Notes: generated by a model from the sequence alone, not told the origin. Counted from the first letter of the stretch, positions 8,867-18,591 are shown. The stretch: 64,000 nucleotides of DNA from Burkholderia sp. HI2500 (GCF_002223055.1 NZ_NKFL01000006.1:2170001-2234000), one strand, 5' to 3'. Made by a program: numbers and translations.

Positions 8867-9720
8867 GCGGCCGCCTGTGCCGTGCGGTCGGCCGGCGCGC
8901 CGCCCGCATGCCGGCGGCCGAGGTACGCCTCGATCACGCGTGGATCGTGCCGCACGTCGCGCGGCGCGCCTTCGGCGATCTTCACGCCGTTGTCGAGCAC
9001 CATCACGCGGTCGGATACGCGCATCACGAGTTCGAGCTTGTGCTCGATCAGCAGGATCGTCAGGCCGCGCGCCTTCAGCGACTGGATCAGTTGCAGCATC
9101 TCGGCCGTCTCCGTCTCGTTCATCCCGGCCGTCGGCTCGTCAAGCAGCAGCAGGCGCGGATGCAGCGCGAGCGCGCGGCCGATCTCCACGCGCCGTCGGT
9201 TCGCATACGACAGGCTGTGCGCCGGATGATCGATGCGCGGCGTCAACCGCTCGCCGAACCCGGCGACGATCGCGCGTGCCTCGTCGCGCAGCGCGGCTTC
9301 CTCGCGCCGCACCGATGCGGGCCGCACGAGCGCGCGCAGCACCTCGGCCGCGGCACCCAGCGCGGGCCAGCCCGGCCGGGCCGCGCGCAGCCGCGCATGC
9401 GCACCGATCAGCACGTTGTCGAGCACGCTCAGGTTGCCGAACACGCGGCCGTGCTGGAACGTGCGCGCGATGCCGAGCGTCGCGAGGCGTTCGGGCGCGG
9501 TGCCCGTGATGTCGCGGCCGTCGAACGTCACGCGGCCGGCATCGGGCCGGTCGGCGCCCGCGATCAGGTTGAACAGCGTCGACTTGCCCGCGCCGTTCGG
9601 CCCGATCACGCTCAGCAGTTCGCCTTCGGCGAGTGACAGGCTCGCGCCGTCGAGCGCGGTCACGCCGTCGAAGCGGCGCGTCAGACCCTGCACGTCGAGC
9701 AGGGGTTGATGGTTGGTCAT
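8863..9720 (-). CDS. livG: Branched-chain-type ABC importer ATPase
   Basis: A 285-residue LivG-class ATPase beginning MTNHQPLLDV. It has Walker A GPNGAGKST, Walker B LLLLDEPTAGM and the switch histidine in LLIEHKLEL. The signature is slightly degenerate (LSYANRRRVEIGRAL, where LSYGQQRR is usual). The C-terminal extension (DPRVIEAYLG) is the LivG hallmark. It sits 11 bases after the permease gene and overlaps livF by 4 bases, so all are one operon with the binding protein upstream. Confidence 0.9.
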   Translation of the reverse strand: MTNHQPLLDVQGLTRRFDGVTALDGASLSLAEGELLSVIGPNGAGKSTLFNLIAGADRPDAGRVTFDGRDITGTAPERLATLGIARTFQHGRVFGNLSVLDNVLIGAHARLRAARPGWPALGAAAEVLRALVRPASVRREEAALRDEARAIVAGFGERLTPRIDHPAHSLSYANRRRVEIGRALALHPRLLLLDEPTAGMNETETAEMLQLIQSLKARGLTILLIEHKLELVMRVSDRVMVLDNGVKIAEGAPRDVRHDPRVIEAYLGRRHAGGAPADRTAQAAA

Positions 9721-9731
9721 CGCGTTCCTCC

Positions 9732-11543
9732 TCACACCGTGCCGAGCAGGCCCTGCGGCCGGAACCGGACGAGCAGCAACAGCACGAGGCCGTAGATCAG
9801 CATCCGGTAGTCGGCCGCCCAGCGGAACAGCTCGGGCAGCCCGATCAGCGCGATCGCACCGGCGATGCCGCCGAGCACGTTGCCGAGCCCGCCGAGGATC
9901 ACCATCGTCAGCGCGAGGATCGACACCTGCGAATCGAAGGTCTGGTGATTGATGTAGCTGTACAGGTGCGCGGCGATCCCGCCGCTCACGCCGGCCGCAA
10001 CGCCGCCGACCGCGAACGCGATTGCCTTGTAGCGGTTCGGTGCGATGCCGTGCGCACGCGCGGCGACGTCGTCCTCGCGCACCGCGCGCAGCGTGCGGCC
10101 GAGATGCGAGCGCAGCAGCCGCACCTGCACGAGCGCGAACACGACGAGCACCGCGAACGTGAACCAGTACGCGGCACGCGCGGTCGTCGCCCACGGCAGC
10201 GGCGCGATGCCGGTGATGCCGAGCGGGCCGCGCGTGAGGCCGTCCCAGTTCAGGATCACGAGGCTCACCACTTCGCCGATGCCGAGCGTCGCGATCGACA
10301 CGTAGTGCCCGCGCAGCCGGAACGCCGGATACACGAGCAGCGTGCCGAGCACGGCGGTGATCACGCCCGCGCACGGAATCGTCACGGCCGGCGACCAGCC
10401 GAGATCCGACGACAGCAGCGCCGACGCATACGCGCCGATCACGAGCAGCGCCGCGTGGCCAAGCGAGATCTGCCCGACCGTGCCCGCCACCAGCGTGAGA
10501 CTCAACGCGAGCAGCCCGTACAGCCACGCGTTGGTCAGCGTCTGCAGCACGTACGGCGACGCGCCGAGCCACGGCAGCACGGCCGCCGCCACGATCAGCG
10601 CGACGAGTACCGGACGCGGCACGCGCACGGCCTTCGCGGCCGCGAGGAAGGTGCCCGTCATCGGCTCGGGCGGCAGCGCGCGGTTCGCGCTGAACAGCCC
10701 GTTCGGCCGCCACACGAGGAACACGATCAGCAGCCCGAACGCGAACAGGTCGCGATAGCTGGTGCCGAACAGCGCGACGCCGTAGCTTTCGACGAGACCG
10801 AGCAGCAGGCTGCCCGCGATCGCGCCCGGCACGTTGCCGAGCCCGCCGATCAGTAGCGCGACCACGCCCTTCAGCGTGGCCTGGAAGCCCATCGCCGGAT
10901 CGATGCTGTTGTAGTACATGCCGACCAGCAGCCCGCTCACGCCGCCGAGCGCGCACGCGATCGCGAACACGGTCTGGTTCACGCGGTCGACGTCGACACC
11001 CATCTGCAGCGCCGCGTCGCGATCCTGCGCGGTCGCGCGCACGGCCCAGCCGAGCCGTGTGAAGCGCAGGAAGCCGTACAACAGCGCGGCCGCCGCGATA
11101 CCGATGCCCGCGATCAGCAGGTCGAGCGAGCCCAGCGTCGCGCCGGCGATCCGCACGTGCCAGTCGGGCAGCGGCGTCGGCACCGCGCGCGGGTCGGCGC
11201 CGAACGCGAGCTGCGCGAGCTGGTCGAGGATGAAGCTGATGCCGATCGTCGCGAGCAGCGGTGCGATGCGTGCCGCGTGACGCAGCGGCCGCAGCCCGAT
11301 CCGCTCGATCGCGATGCCGAGCGTGCCGCAGCCGACGACGACCGCCGCCAGTGCGACCGGCAGCGGCAGCCCGAAGCGCGTCAGGCACAGCCAGCCGATG
11401 AACGCGCCGACCATGTAGACCGAGCCGTGCGCGAAGTTGATCAGGTGCGACACGCCGAAAATCAGCGCGAGCCCGACCGCGAGCAGCGCGTAGATGTTGC
11501 CGACGATGAGGCCGTTGAGCGTGTAGTCGAGCCAGGAAGCCAT
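9732..11543 (-). CDS. Fused LivH-LivM ABC importer permease
   Basis: A 603-residue polytopic membrane protein in which a LivH-like half (residues ~1-290) is fused to a LivM-like half (~305-600). Each half has its own coupling loop: [19 protein letters not shown] in the first and [16 protein letters not shown] in the second. Together they form the complete translocation pore that is usually two proteins. The ATG at 11543 is preferred; a GTG one codon earlier (11546) is possible. Fusions of this sort are known in several proteobacteria. No separate livH or livM gene is present, which supports a real fusion. Confidence 0.9.
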   Translation of the reverse strand: MASWLDYTLNGLIVGNIYALLAVGLALIFGVSHLINFAHGSVYMVGAFIGWLCLTRFGLPLPVALAAVVVGCGTLGIAIERIGLRPLRHAARIAPLLATIGISFILDQLAQLAFGADPRAVPTPLPDWHVRIAGATLGSLDLLIAGIGIAAAALLYGFLRFTRLGWAVRATAQDRDAALQMGVDVDRVNQTVFAIACALGGVSGLLVGMYYNSIDPAMGFQATLKGVVALLIGGLGNVPGAIAGSLLLGLVESYGVALFGTSYRDLFAFGLLIVFLVWRPNGLFSANRALPPEPMTGTFLAAAKAVRVPRPVLVALIVAAAVLPWLGASPYVLQTLTNAWLYGLLALSLTLVAGTVGQISLGHAALLVIGAYASALLSSDLGWSPAVTIPCAGVITAVLGTLLVYPAFRLRGHYVSIATLGIGEVVSLVILNWDGLTRGPLGITGIAPLPWATTARAAYWFTFAVLVVFALVQVRLLRSHLGRTLRAVREDDVAARAHGIAPNRYKAIAFAVGGVAAGVSGGIAAHLYSYINHQTFDSQVSILALTMVILGGLGNVLGGIAGAIALIGLPELFRWAADYRMLIYGLVLLLLVRFRPQGLLGTV

Positions 11544-11583
11544 CACGATGCGTCCGTTACATGCATGCTGTTCAGCGCCGGGT

Positions 11584-12777
11584 TCAACGCGCGGCGAGCT
11601 GCGGTTTCGCGCCGTCCCACAGCGCCCACTGCCCCTGCTTCACGACCAGATACACGGTCCGTGCGCCCGCGACGCGGCGCGTCTGCGGATCGAAGCGCAC
11701 CTTGCCGAAGATCACGCTCGGCACGTCGCTGATTTTCGCGAAGCCGTCGTGCGCGGCCTGGCGCGTCGTGCCGTAGCGGCGCAGCACTTCCGCCGACAGG
11801 ATCAGCGCATCGTATGCACGCGCGACGAACGAATCGGGATCGGCGTGGAATTTCGCGCGATAGCGCTGCACGAACGCCTGCACCTCGGGGCGCGGTTCGG
11901 CCGGGAAGAAGTTCGATTCGGTATAGACGCCGTCGACGGCCGTGCCGCCCAGTTCGAGGAACTTCGGCGAGTACACCGAACCAACCGCCGCGATCGGCAG
12001 CGTGAGCCCCGATGTGCGCGCCTGGCGCACGATCTGCGCACCGTCCGCGTAGTAAGAGATCAGCACGATCGAATCGGGCTTCGATTCGCCGATGCGCACG
12101 AGCGTCGAGCGGAAATCCTTCTCCGTCGGCTGATAGCCTTCGGCCGCGACGACCTGCGCGCCGAGCCCGGCCACCGCCTTCGCGAAGATGTCCTTGCTGG
12201 TGCGGCCCCAGTCAGTGTTCAGGTACAGCACCGCGATCCGCTTGAAGCCGAGCTCCTTCACCGCGTAGCGCGCGAGCAGCGGCTGCTCCTCGGCCTGGCT
12301 CAGCGCGGTGCTCCACAGATAGTCGCCGCCCTTCGTGAAGTCCGGATGCGAGTTCGTGAAGCCGAACTGGATCAGCTGCCCGCGCTGGTAGATCGGCGAT
12401 GCGGCCATCGACGTCGCGCTGGAGAAGTCGCCCAGCTCGATCGCGATGCGCGGATCGGCGACGAACTTCTGCGCGATCGCCACCGCCTGGCGCGGGTCGC
12501 TGCGGCTGTCCTGGAAGTCGACTGCGAGCGGACGGCCGTGAATGCCGCCGCTGCCGTTGATCTCGTCGAGCGCGAGGTCGAAGCCGCGCTTCCATTGTTC
12601 GCCGTACTGCGCGTCCTGGCCCGTGAGCGGGCCGCTCACGCCGATCACCACCGGCTCGCCCGACACGCCCGCCGCGAGCGCGCCGCCCGTCGACAAGCCC
12701 CATGCGGCAGCGAGCGCCGCCACCGTGCCCAGCACGCGCCGCCATGCGCCGCGTGCGTCGTTCCCCGAAACGTTCAT
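11584..12777 (-). CDS. Periplasmic amino-acid/amide-type ABC binding protein
   Basis: A 397-residue type I periplasmic binding protein of the LivK/Peripla_BP_6 class. The N-terminus [20 protein letters not shown] is followed by a hydrophobic signal with likely cleavage after GGALA. The mature start [19 protein letters not shown] is typical of the family. It is the first gene of the importer operon (binding protein, fused permease, LivG, LivF) and is divergent from a LysR regulator. Genes on the other side encode an FAD monooxygenase and peroxidase-like proteins, so the ligand may be something oxidised by them (inference). Confidence 0.88.
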   Translation of the reverse strand: MNVSGNDARGAWRRVLGTVAALAAAWGLSTGGALAAGVSGEPVVIGVSGPLTGQDAQYGEQWKRGFDLALDEINGSGGIHGRPLAVDFQDSRSDPRQAVAIAQKFVADPRIAIELGDFSSATSMAASPIYQRGQLIQFGFTNSHPDFTKGGDYLWSTALSQAEEQPLLARYAVKELGFKRIAVLYLNTDWGRTSKDIFAKAVAGLGAQVVAAEGYQPTEKDFRSTLVRIGESKPDSIVLISYYADGAQIVRQARTSGLTLPIAAVGSVYSPKFLELGGTAVDGVYTESNFFPAEPRPEVQAFVQRYRAKFHADPDSFVARAYDALILSAEVLRRYGTTRQAAHDGFAKISDVPSVIFGKVRFDPQTRRVAGARTVYLVVKQGQWALWDGAKPQLAAR

Positions 12778-13131
12778 GCGTCCCCCAGCTTCAGTCAGTC
12801 GAAAAGAGTGAGGGCATGTAACCACCCGGTTCAGGACGATCCAACGAAGTTTTGCGCATATCGATATCGTGCGCGGCGCGAAGGAGTGATGCCGGCGAGC
12901 GGCCATCCGCACTCCCCGCCTCGCGCGATGTATCGGCATGCAACGCATCGCGTTGATTCGATTGGCGTTTCGTTCACGGCGCCGATCGCAACCCACGCTC
13001 GGGCACGCACCACCGGCCGTCGCAACGATCGTGCCCTTCGCAGTTTTCGCGCTGTCGATAGCAAAAATCATTATATGAATCTCGCATGCTCACACTTCTA
13101 CAATGCGCAAATCGCATCATCGGAAGGTGTC
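12778..13131. promoter_or_regulatory. Divergent control region between ABC importer and LysR gene
   Basis: This 354-base gap separates the importer operon from the LysR gene. The right half is AT-richer than its surroundings (around 13050-13080, including TTATAT). It ends in a dyad, ATGCG at 13103-13107 and CGCAT at 13113-13117, which fits the LysR T-N11-A rule (T at 13104, A at 13116). No gene can be supported inside it. Confidence 0.45.
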
Positions 13132-14148
13132 ATGGAGCTGCATCAACTCGAAGCCTTTTCCGCAGTCATGTCGGCCGGCAGCGTGACCGGCGCGGGCGAA
13201 CTGCTCGGCCGTTCGCAGCCGGCCGTCACGCGGCAGATCCAGGAGCTCGAAGCCGATCTCGGCTACGCGCTGTTCGACCGGCACGGCCCGCGCGTCACGC
13301 CGACGCGGCGCGCATTCCTGCTCTACGAGGAAGTCGAACGCTCGCTGGTCGGCCTGCGCGCGATCGAGGCGCGCGCCCGGGCACTCGGCGATGAAAGCGC
13401 CGAGCCCGTGCGCATCGCGGCCACACCTTCGCTCGCGGCCACGCTCGTGCCGGCCGCGCTCGCCGTGCTGCCCGACGGCGCGCAGGCGCCCCACTACCAG
13501 TTGCGCAGCGAATCGGCCGAGCATGTCGTGCACGAGGTGCTGGCCGGCACGGCCGATGTCGGCGTCGTCACGCTGCCGATGGCGCACGCGGGGCTCGACG
13601 TGCACTGGATCGCGCAGACGCCGTGCGTGGCCGTGCTGCCGGCCGGCGACCCGCTCGCGGCGCAGCCGCGCATCGCGCTGCGCGACCTCGCGCGCCGCCG
13701 CATCGTGACGGTCGCGAACCGCCACCGGTTGCGCCAGCGGATCGATGCGGCATTCGCGGCCGCGCGGGTCGATGCACGCGTGTTCATCGAAACCAACGCG
13801 TCGCTGAATGCGGTGATGGCCGCGCGCGCGGGCATCGGGATCGGCATCGTCGATCCGGCCACGGGCGTGGCACTGCCGGTGGAGGGCGTCGTCGCGCGCC
13901 CGCTCGACGTCGACATCCCGTTCGCGTTCGGCGTCGCGACGCCCGCCGGCAAGGCACGCACGTCAGCGGTCGATGCGCTGCTCGACGCGTTGCACCGTAC
14001 GACGCGCGCGCTGCTCGACGACGTGATCTTCCACGATGCCGCCGCGCACGACGCGCTGCTGCGCGGCGACCGGCTGCGCGCCGAGCGCGCGCCGCGTGGG
14101 GCAACCCGCACGACGCGTGCACGCCGGACCCGCCCGGAGGCCGCATGA
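13132..14148 (+). CDS. LysR-family transcriptional regulator
   Basis: A 338-residue LysR regulator. The winged HTH occupies residues 1-60 (MELHQLEAFSAVMSAGSVTG, SQPAVTRQIQELE) and an effector-binding domain of the periplasmic-protein fold follows. The ATG at 13132 has a GGAAGG ribosome site. The C-terminal ~40 residues are arginine-rich and unlike the family core; they reach into the overlap with the monooxygenase gene (ATGA at 14145-14148). It is divergent from the ABC importer and coupled to the oxidation genes, so it is the likely regulator of both. Confidence 0.88.
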   Translation: MELHQLEAFSAVMSAGSVTGAGELLGRSQPAVTRQIQELEADLGYALFDRHGPRVTPTRRAFLLYEEVERSLVGLRAIEARARALGDESAEPVRIAATPSLAATLVPAALAVLPDGAQAPHYQLRSESAEHVVHEVLAGTADVGVVTLPMAHAGLDVHWIAQTPCVAVLPAGDPLAAQPRIALRDLARRRIVTVANRHRLRQRIDAAFAAARVDARVFIETNASLNAVMAARAGIGIGIVDPATGVALPVEGVVARPLDVDIPFAFGVATPAGKARTSAVDALLDALHRTTRALLDDVIFHDAAAHDALLRGDRLRAERAPRGATRTTRARRTRPEAA

Positions 14149-15575
14149 CAACGACCGATCCATTGCAGGCACTCGAAGCCCGGCTCGCGCAAGACCTGCG
14201 CTGGCTCGACCTGCCCGCACCGTCGTGGGTGCCGCCGCGCGAGGCCGACGGCACACGCGTGCTCGACGCCGCGATCGTCGGCGGCGGCATGGCCGGGCTC
14301 GCGGCGTCCGCCGAACTGCGCCTGCTCGGCATCGACAACCAGTGCGTGATCGACCGCGCGCCGGCCGGCTACGAAGGCCCGTGGGTCACGTTCGCGCGGA
14401 TGGACACGCTGCGCTCGCCGAAGCAGCTCGCGGGCCCCGCGCTCGGCCTGCCCGCGCTGACGTTCCGCGCGTGGTTCGAAGCGCAATACGGCCGCGACGC
14501 GTGGGACGCGCTCTACAAGATTCCGCGCACGCAATGGATGGACTACCTGCGCTGGTACCGGCGCGTGCTCGACCTGCAGGTGCGCAACGACACCACGCTC
14601 GTCGCGCTGCGCCCGCGCGACGACGGCCTGCTCGCGCTCGACGTGCGCAGCAACGGTGAAGCGCAGACGCTGCTCGCGCGGCACGTGGTGCTCGCCACCG
14701 GCCGCGACGGGCTCGGCGGCCCGTACGTACCGCCCGTCGCGCAACGCGCGCCGCGCACGCGCTGGGCCCATTCGTCCGAGCCGATCGATTTCGCGGCGCT
14801 CGCGGGCAAGCGCATCGGCGTGGTCGGCGCGGGCGCGTCCGCGTTCGACAATGCGGGCACCGCGCTCGAAGCCGGCGCCGCGCGCGTCGACCTGTTCTTC
14901 CGCCGCACGGACATTCCGCGCATCAACAAGCTGACGGGCATCGGCAGCCCGGGGCTCGTGCATGGCTACGCCGATCTCGACGACGCGACGAAATGGCGCT
15001 TCATGCACTACGCGCTGACGTCGCAGACGCCGCCGCCGCGCGACAGCGTGCTGCGCGTGTCGCGTCACGAACAGGCGCACTTTCATGCGGGCAGCCCGAT
15101 CGAGACGCTCGCGGAACATGCGGACGGCCTCGACGTGACGACGCCGCGCGGACGCTACACGGTCGACTTCCTGATCTTCGCGACCGGTTTTCATTCGGAC
15201 TGGACGACGCGCGCGGAATTCGCGTCGTTCGGCGCGCAGGTGCGGCGCTGGAAGGATCGCTATCGACCGGAGCCGGGCACGTGGATCGACGAGCTCGCCG
15301 AATCGCCCGACCTCGGCCCCGCGTTCGCGTTCCAGGAGCGCGAGCCCGGCGCATGTGCGGCCATCACGCGAATTCACTGCTTCAACCATGCAGCGAGCCT
15401 GAGCCACGGCAAGCTGTCCGGCGATATCCCGGCCATCAGCGCGGGCGCCAGGCGGCTCGCGCGCGGGATCGCGAGCCGGCTGTTCGACGCGGACCGCGAT
15501 CGCCACTACGACGCGCTCGTCGCGTATGCAAACGCCGAACTGCAAGGCGACGAATGGCGCGACGCCGACGCATGA
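14145..15575 (+). CDS. FAD/NAD(P)-dependent flavoprotein monooxygenase
   Basis: A 476-residue flavoprotein with two Rossmann motifs: AIVGGGMAGLAAS near residue 45 for FAD and IGVVGAGASAFDNAG near 225 for NAD(P)H. The ATG-motif-like segment FLIFATGFHSDW near 345 is typical of the class B flavin monooxygenase/lysine-ornithine hydroxylase group. No signal peptide. It overlaps the LysR gene and is followed by two CMD-family genes. Probable role: NAD(P)H-dependent oxygenation of the compound imported by the divergent ABC system; substrate unknown. Confidence 0.8.
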   Translation: MTTTDPLQALEARLAQDLRWLDLPAPSWVPPREADGTRVLDAAIVGGGMAGLAASAELRLLGIDNQCVIDRAPAGYEGPWVTFARMDTLRSPKQLAGPALGLPALTFRAWFEAQYGRDAWDALYKIPRTQWMDYLRWYRRVLDLQVRNDTTLVALRPRDDGLLALDVRSNGEAQTLLARHVVLATGRDGLGGPYVPPVAQRAPRTRWAHSSEPIDFAALAGKRIGVVGAGASAFDNAGTALEAGAARVDLFFRRTDIPRINKLTGIGSPGLVHGYADLDDATKWRFMHYALTSQTPPPRDSVLRVSRHEQAHFHAGSPIETLAEHADGLDVTTPRGRYTVDFLIFATGFHSDWTTRAEFASFGAQVRRWKDRYRPEPGTWIDELAESPDLGPAFAFQEREPGACAAITRIHCFNHAASLSHGKLSGDIPAISAGARRLARGIASRLFDADRDRHYDALVAYANAELQGDEWRDADA

Positions 15576-15620
15576 GCGCGCATTCATCGATCACATTGAC
15601 GACGAAGGGAACCCGAAACG

Positions 15621-16151
15621 ATGACTGAATCCATCACGCCGGCCGATGCGCCGGACACGATCGATGCGGTGGCCGGCCTGCGCGATGGCGACGCCGTCGC
15701 CGCGCTGCGTCGCGCACGCGACAAGGTGCTGCTCCATACGCGGCTGAGCGAAGCGGCGCTGTTCGATCCCGCGTTGCCCGATCTTTCGTTGATCGAACGA
15801 CTGCACGCGGCGCGGTATGTCGCAGAAAAATCGAACGCTCGCGTGCTGGCCGACACCTATCGCGCACGACTGATCGACGCAGGCGGCACGCTCGACGATA
15901 TCGCACGTGCGGACGCTGATGCATTCGACACCTTGCCCCGCCGCATCGGCGCGATCGTCGCGCATGCACGCCTGCTGACGCGCGCGCCGGTCGATGCACG
16001 TCCGTCCGATCTCGACGCGCTGAAGTCGGCCGGACTCACGACGCCCGCGATCGTCGCGCTGTCGCAGCTCGTCGCGTTCGTCGCGTATCAGTTGCGCGTC
16101 GCGGTGGCCGCGCAGGCGCTTCAGGCACGTGCCGCAGCGGAGGCCGCATGA
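15621..16151 (+). CDS. CMD-domain protein, Avi_7170-like
   Basis: A 176-residue, mostly helical soluble protein. It resembles the carboxymuconolactone-decarboxylase-related family that is always found next to an alkylhydroperoxidase-like protein, but it lacks a CxxC redox pair in its helical core. It overlaps the next gene by four bases (ATGA at 16148-16151), implying a stoichiometric complex. The family name is from memory of gene-neighbour families; biochemical function is not established. Confidence 0.6.
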   Translation: MTESITPADAPDTIDAVAGLRDGDAVAALRRARDKVLLHTRLSEAALFDPALPDLSLIERLHAARYVAEKSNARVLADTYRARLIDAGGTLDDIARADADAFDTLPRRIGAIVAHARLLTRAPVDARPSDLDALKSAGLTTPAIVALSQLVAFVAYQLRVAVAAQALQARAAAEAA

Positions 16152-16741
16152 CGACGACCACGCACGGCTTCACGTCCGACACGCTCGGCTGGCGTGCCTG
16201 GCTCGACACCGTCTCGCTCGATGCCGCGACACCCGACCAGCTGGCCGTGCTCGAAGCGAGTCACCCGCAAGCGAAGACGTCCGACTATTACCTGCTGCTC
16301 GTCCATCTTCCCGAGATCCTGCGGCAACGCTCGGGCGTATTCAACGCGATCATGTACGGCCCCGGCGGACTGTCGCGCGCGGAGCGCGAACTGGCGAGCA
16401 CGGCCGTGTCGCGCGTGAACGGCTGCGTGTACTGCGCGTCCGTGCATGCGCAGCGCTTTACCCAGCTCGCGAAGCGCACCGACGCGATCGAGCAGGTGTT
16501 CGACGCTCCGGCGACGGCCGGCACGACGGCGCGCGAACGCGCGATCATTCGCTATGCGATCGCGCTGACGGAGCGGCCCGATACGGTCGACGCGGGCGAT
16601 ATCGCCGCGCTGGAAGCCGAAGGGCTGACACATGAGGAGATTCTCGACCTGTCGCACGCGGTCGCGATCTTCGCGTGGGCGAACCGGTTGATGCTGACGC
16701 TAGGTGAGCCGGTATTTCCGGAATCGGCGACCAGCGCCTGA
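16148..16741 (+). CDS. Alkylhydroperoxidase-like (AhpD/CMD) protein, Avi_7169-like
   Basis: A 197-residue AhpD-fold protein. The redox motif is intact: C93-V-Y-C96-A-S-V-H100, preceded by VSRVNG. Members of this group reduce peroxides or act as thiol reductants through the CxxC pair. Coupled to the cysteine-less partner just upstream and last in the operon LysR-monooxygenase-CMD-AhpD. It could protect against peroxide leaking from the flavin monooxygenase or take part directly in catabolism (inference). Confidence 0.8.
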   Translation: MTTTTHGFTSDTLGWRAWLDTVSLDAATPDQLAVLEASHPQAKTSDYYLLLVHLPEILRQRSGVFNAIMYGPGGLSRAERELASTAVSRVNGCVYCASVHAQRFTQLAKRTDAIEQVFDAPATAGTTARERAIIRYAIALTERPDTVDAGDIAALEAEGLTHEEILDLSHAVAIFAWANRLMLTLGEPVFPESATSA

Positions 16742-16766
16742 CGCCTGAGCAAACCTGAGCGCTGAC

Positions 16767-16781
16767 GCAGGCGCCGCCTGC
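16767..16781. terminator. Short hairpin between convergent genes
   Basis: GCAGGC (16767-16772) and GCCTGC (16776-16781) form a 6-bp stem with a 3-base loop between the AhpD-like gene and the convergent Lrp gene. It is short, with no U-tract. Confidence 0.35.
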
Positions 16782-16786
16782 CCGCG

Positions 16787-17218
16787 TCACGCCTTGTGCG
16801 TCGACAGCAAAATACTCGTCTCGGTATTCGCGATCCCGTCGATCAGCCGGATCGCGCCGAGCACGCGATCGAAGTGCTCGAGCGAATCGGCATGCAGCTC
16901 GGCGACGAGATCCCAGCGCCCGTTGGTGCTGTGGATCGACGCGACGTTCGGATGCCCGCGCAGCACCTTCACCACTTCCGCGCCGCGATTGCCTTGCACG
17001 GCGATCGACATCAGCGCGCGGATCCGGTGCCGTTCGGCCGCCGGCTTGAGCCGCACCGTATAGCCGACGATCACGCCGTTCTTCTCCAGCCGCGTCAGCC
17101 GGTTCTGCACGGTCGCGCGCGCGACGCGCAATTCCTTCGCCAGCGCGACGACGGGCAGTCGCGCGTTGTCGCGCAGCAGCGCGATGAGCTGCCGGTCGAC
17201 GTCGTCGAGCGTGATCAT
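16787..17218 (-). CDS. Lrp/AsnC-family transcriptional regulator
   Basis: A 143-residue Lrp-type regulator. The N-terminal HTH (LDDVDRQLIALLRDNARLP, ARATVQNRLTRLE) is followed by an AsnC ligand-binding (RAM) domain ending ETSILLSTHKA. The ATG at 17218 is the normal family start. It is divergent from ornithine cyclodeaminase and a CtlX-type hydrolase, so it probably responds to an amino acid such as arginine, ornithine or citrulline. The gap carries a strong array of candidate binding sites described separately. Confidence 0.92.
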   Translation of the reverse strand: MITLDDVDRQLIALLRDNARLPVVALAKELRVARATVQNRLTRLEKNGVIVGYTVRLKPAAERHRIRALMSIAVQGNRGAEVVKVLRGHPNVASIHSTNGRWDLVAELHADSLEHFDRVLGAIRLIDGIANTETSILLSTHKA

Positions 17219-17282
17219 GAACGGGCCTTCCTGTTGAACGTGAACCGGCCGCCAGCGTGCCGGAGCCTTTGCATTCCGACCA

Positions 17283-17353
17283 GGCAATTTAATCAAATTG
17301 CCATATCTGGCCAGCAATTTGCCAAGTCTATCGATAAATCTGCCACTTTTGCC
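17283..17353. promoter_or_regulatory. Candidate Lrp operator array with 21-base phasing
   Basis: A perfect dyad, GGCAATTT (17283-17290) and AAATTGCC (17295-17302), is followed by further half-sites: TTTGCCA at 17318-17324, CTGCCA at 17340-17345 and TTTTGCC at 17347-17353. The TGCC cores at 17299, 17320 and 17341 repeat at exactly 21 bases, two helical turns, which suits DNA wrapping around an Lrp octamer. The array lies between the Lrp gene and the divergent catabolic operon. Confidence 0.65.
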
Positions 17354-17511
17354 GTCTTTTTGTTGGCTCGACTCGCGGAAATAATGGCTCTATCGACCGG
17401 CCGACCCGCCGCGCCGCTGCTGTTCCAGGAAGCCCGGATGCGCGCCGAAGCCCCGCCCGGTCGATCAGAACGCCGGGCACCCGTACCGGCCACGAATATG
17501 GAGACAGACGT

Positions 17512-18591
17512 ATGACCCGCTTCCTCGACGTTCCCGCCACCGCCCGACTGATCGCCCAAACCGGCGTCACGACGTTCCTCCGCGAGCTCGTCGACACGCT
17601 GCGCGCCGATTACCTGCACTGGGCCGACTTCGACAAGTCGCCGCGCGTCGCGTGCCACTCGCGCGACGGCGTGATCGAACTGATGCCCGTCGCGAACGCG
17701 TCGCTGTTCGCGTTCAAGTACGTGAACGGCCACCCCGTCAATGCCGCGCGCGGGATGCACACGGTGATGGCGTTCGGCGCGCTCGCCGAAGTCGATACCG
17801 GCTACCCGCTGCTGCTCGCCGAACTCACGCTGACCACCGCGCTGCGCACGGCCGCCACGTCGGTGCTCGCCGCGCAAGCCCTCGCCCGCCCTGATTCGCG
17901 CACGATGGCGCTGATCGGCAACGGCGCGCAGAGCGAATTCCAGGCGATCGCGTTCCACACGCTGCTCGGCATCGACGAAATCCGCGTGTTCGACGTCGAT
18001 CCTCATGCGACCGACAAGCTCGTGCAGAACCTCGCCGCCTACCCCGCGTTGCGCGTGGTGCGCGCCGCGTCGACCGCCGACGCCGTGTGCGGCGCCGACA
18101 TCGTGACGACCGTCACCGCCGACAAGGCATACGCGACGATCGTCACGGCCGACATGATCGAGCCCGGCATGCACCTGAACGCGGTGGGCGGCGATTGCCC
18201 GGGCAAGACCGAACTCGAGGCCGGCGTGCTGCATGCGGGCCGCGTGTTCGTCGAATTCGAGCCGCAGTCGCGCATCGAGGGCGAGATCCAGCAGATGCCG
18301 GCCGACTTCCCCGTCACCGAGCTGTGGCGCGTGCTGCAGGGCGAGACGACCGGCCGCGAACGCGCGGACGAAGTCACGGTGTTCGACTCGGTCGGCTTCG
18401 CGCTCGAGGATTACTCGGCGTTGCGCTACCTGTATGCGCTCGCGCAGCAGCACAACGCGGGCGTCGAGATCGCGCTGATTCCGCCGGCCGTCGACCCGAA
18501 GAACCTGTTCGCGCTGATCGACGACCCGGCCGCGATCGCGCAGGGCCACGCGGCATACGTGACCGAAGCCGTCGCCGCGTTCGCGCGCTGA
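17512..18591 (+). CDS. Ornithine cyclodeaminase
   Basis: A 359-residue member of the ornithine cyclodeaminase/mu-crystallin family, converting L-ornithine to L-proline and ammonia with bound NAD+. The NAD-binding segment is ALIGNGAQSEFQ near residue 140. Other landmarks are the N-terminal HWADFDKSPRVACHS and the VGGDCPGKTELE segment near 225, with the D that in the family serves catalysis. Full length for the ornithine-specific branch. First gene of the Lrp-controlled operon; the next gene makes a probable ornithine-producing hydrolase, so the pair would funnel citrulline or arginine nitrogen to proline. Confidence 0.88.
   Translation: MTRFLDVPATARLIAQTGVTTFLRELVDTLRADYLHWADFDKSPRVACHSRDGVIELMPVANASLFAFKYVNGHPVNAARGMHTVMAFGALAEVDTGYPLLLAELTLTTALRTAATSVLAAQALARPDSRTMALIGNGAQSEFQAIAFHTLLGIDEIRVFDVDPHATDKLVQNLAAYPALRVVRAASTADAVCGADIVTTVTADKAYATIVTADMIEPGMHLNAVGGDCPGKTELEAGVLHAGRVFVEFEPQSRIEGEIQQMPADFPVTELWRVLQGETTGRERADEVTVFDSVGFALEDYSALRYLYALAQQHNAGVEIALIPPAVDPKNLFALIDDPAAIAQGHAAYVTEAVAAFAR

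Noticed and set aside
11548..13131. Extension of the LysR frame upstream through the importer binding-protein gene
   Set aside because: The family start MELHQLEAF at 13132 has a ribosome site; the upstream part is the antisense of the binding protein.
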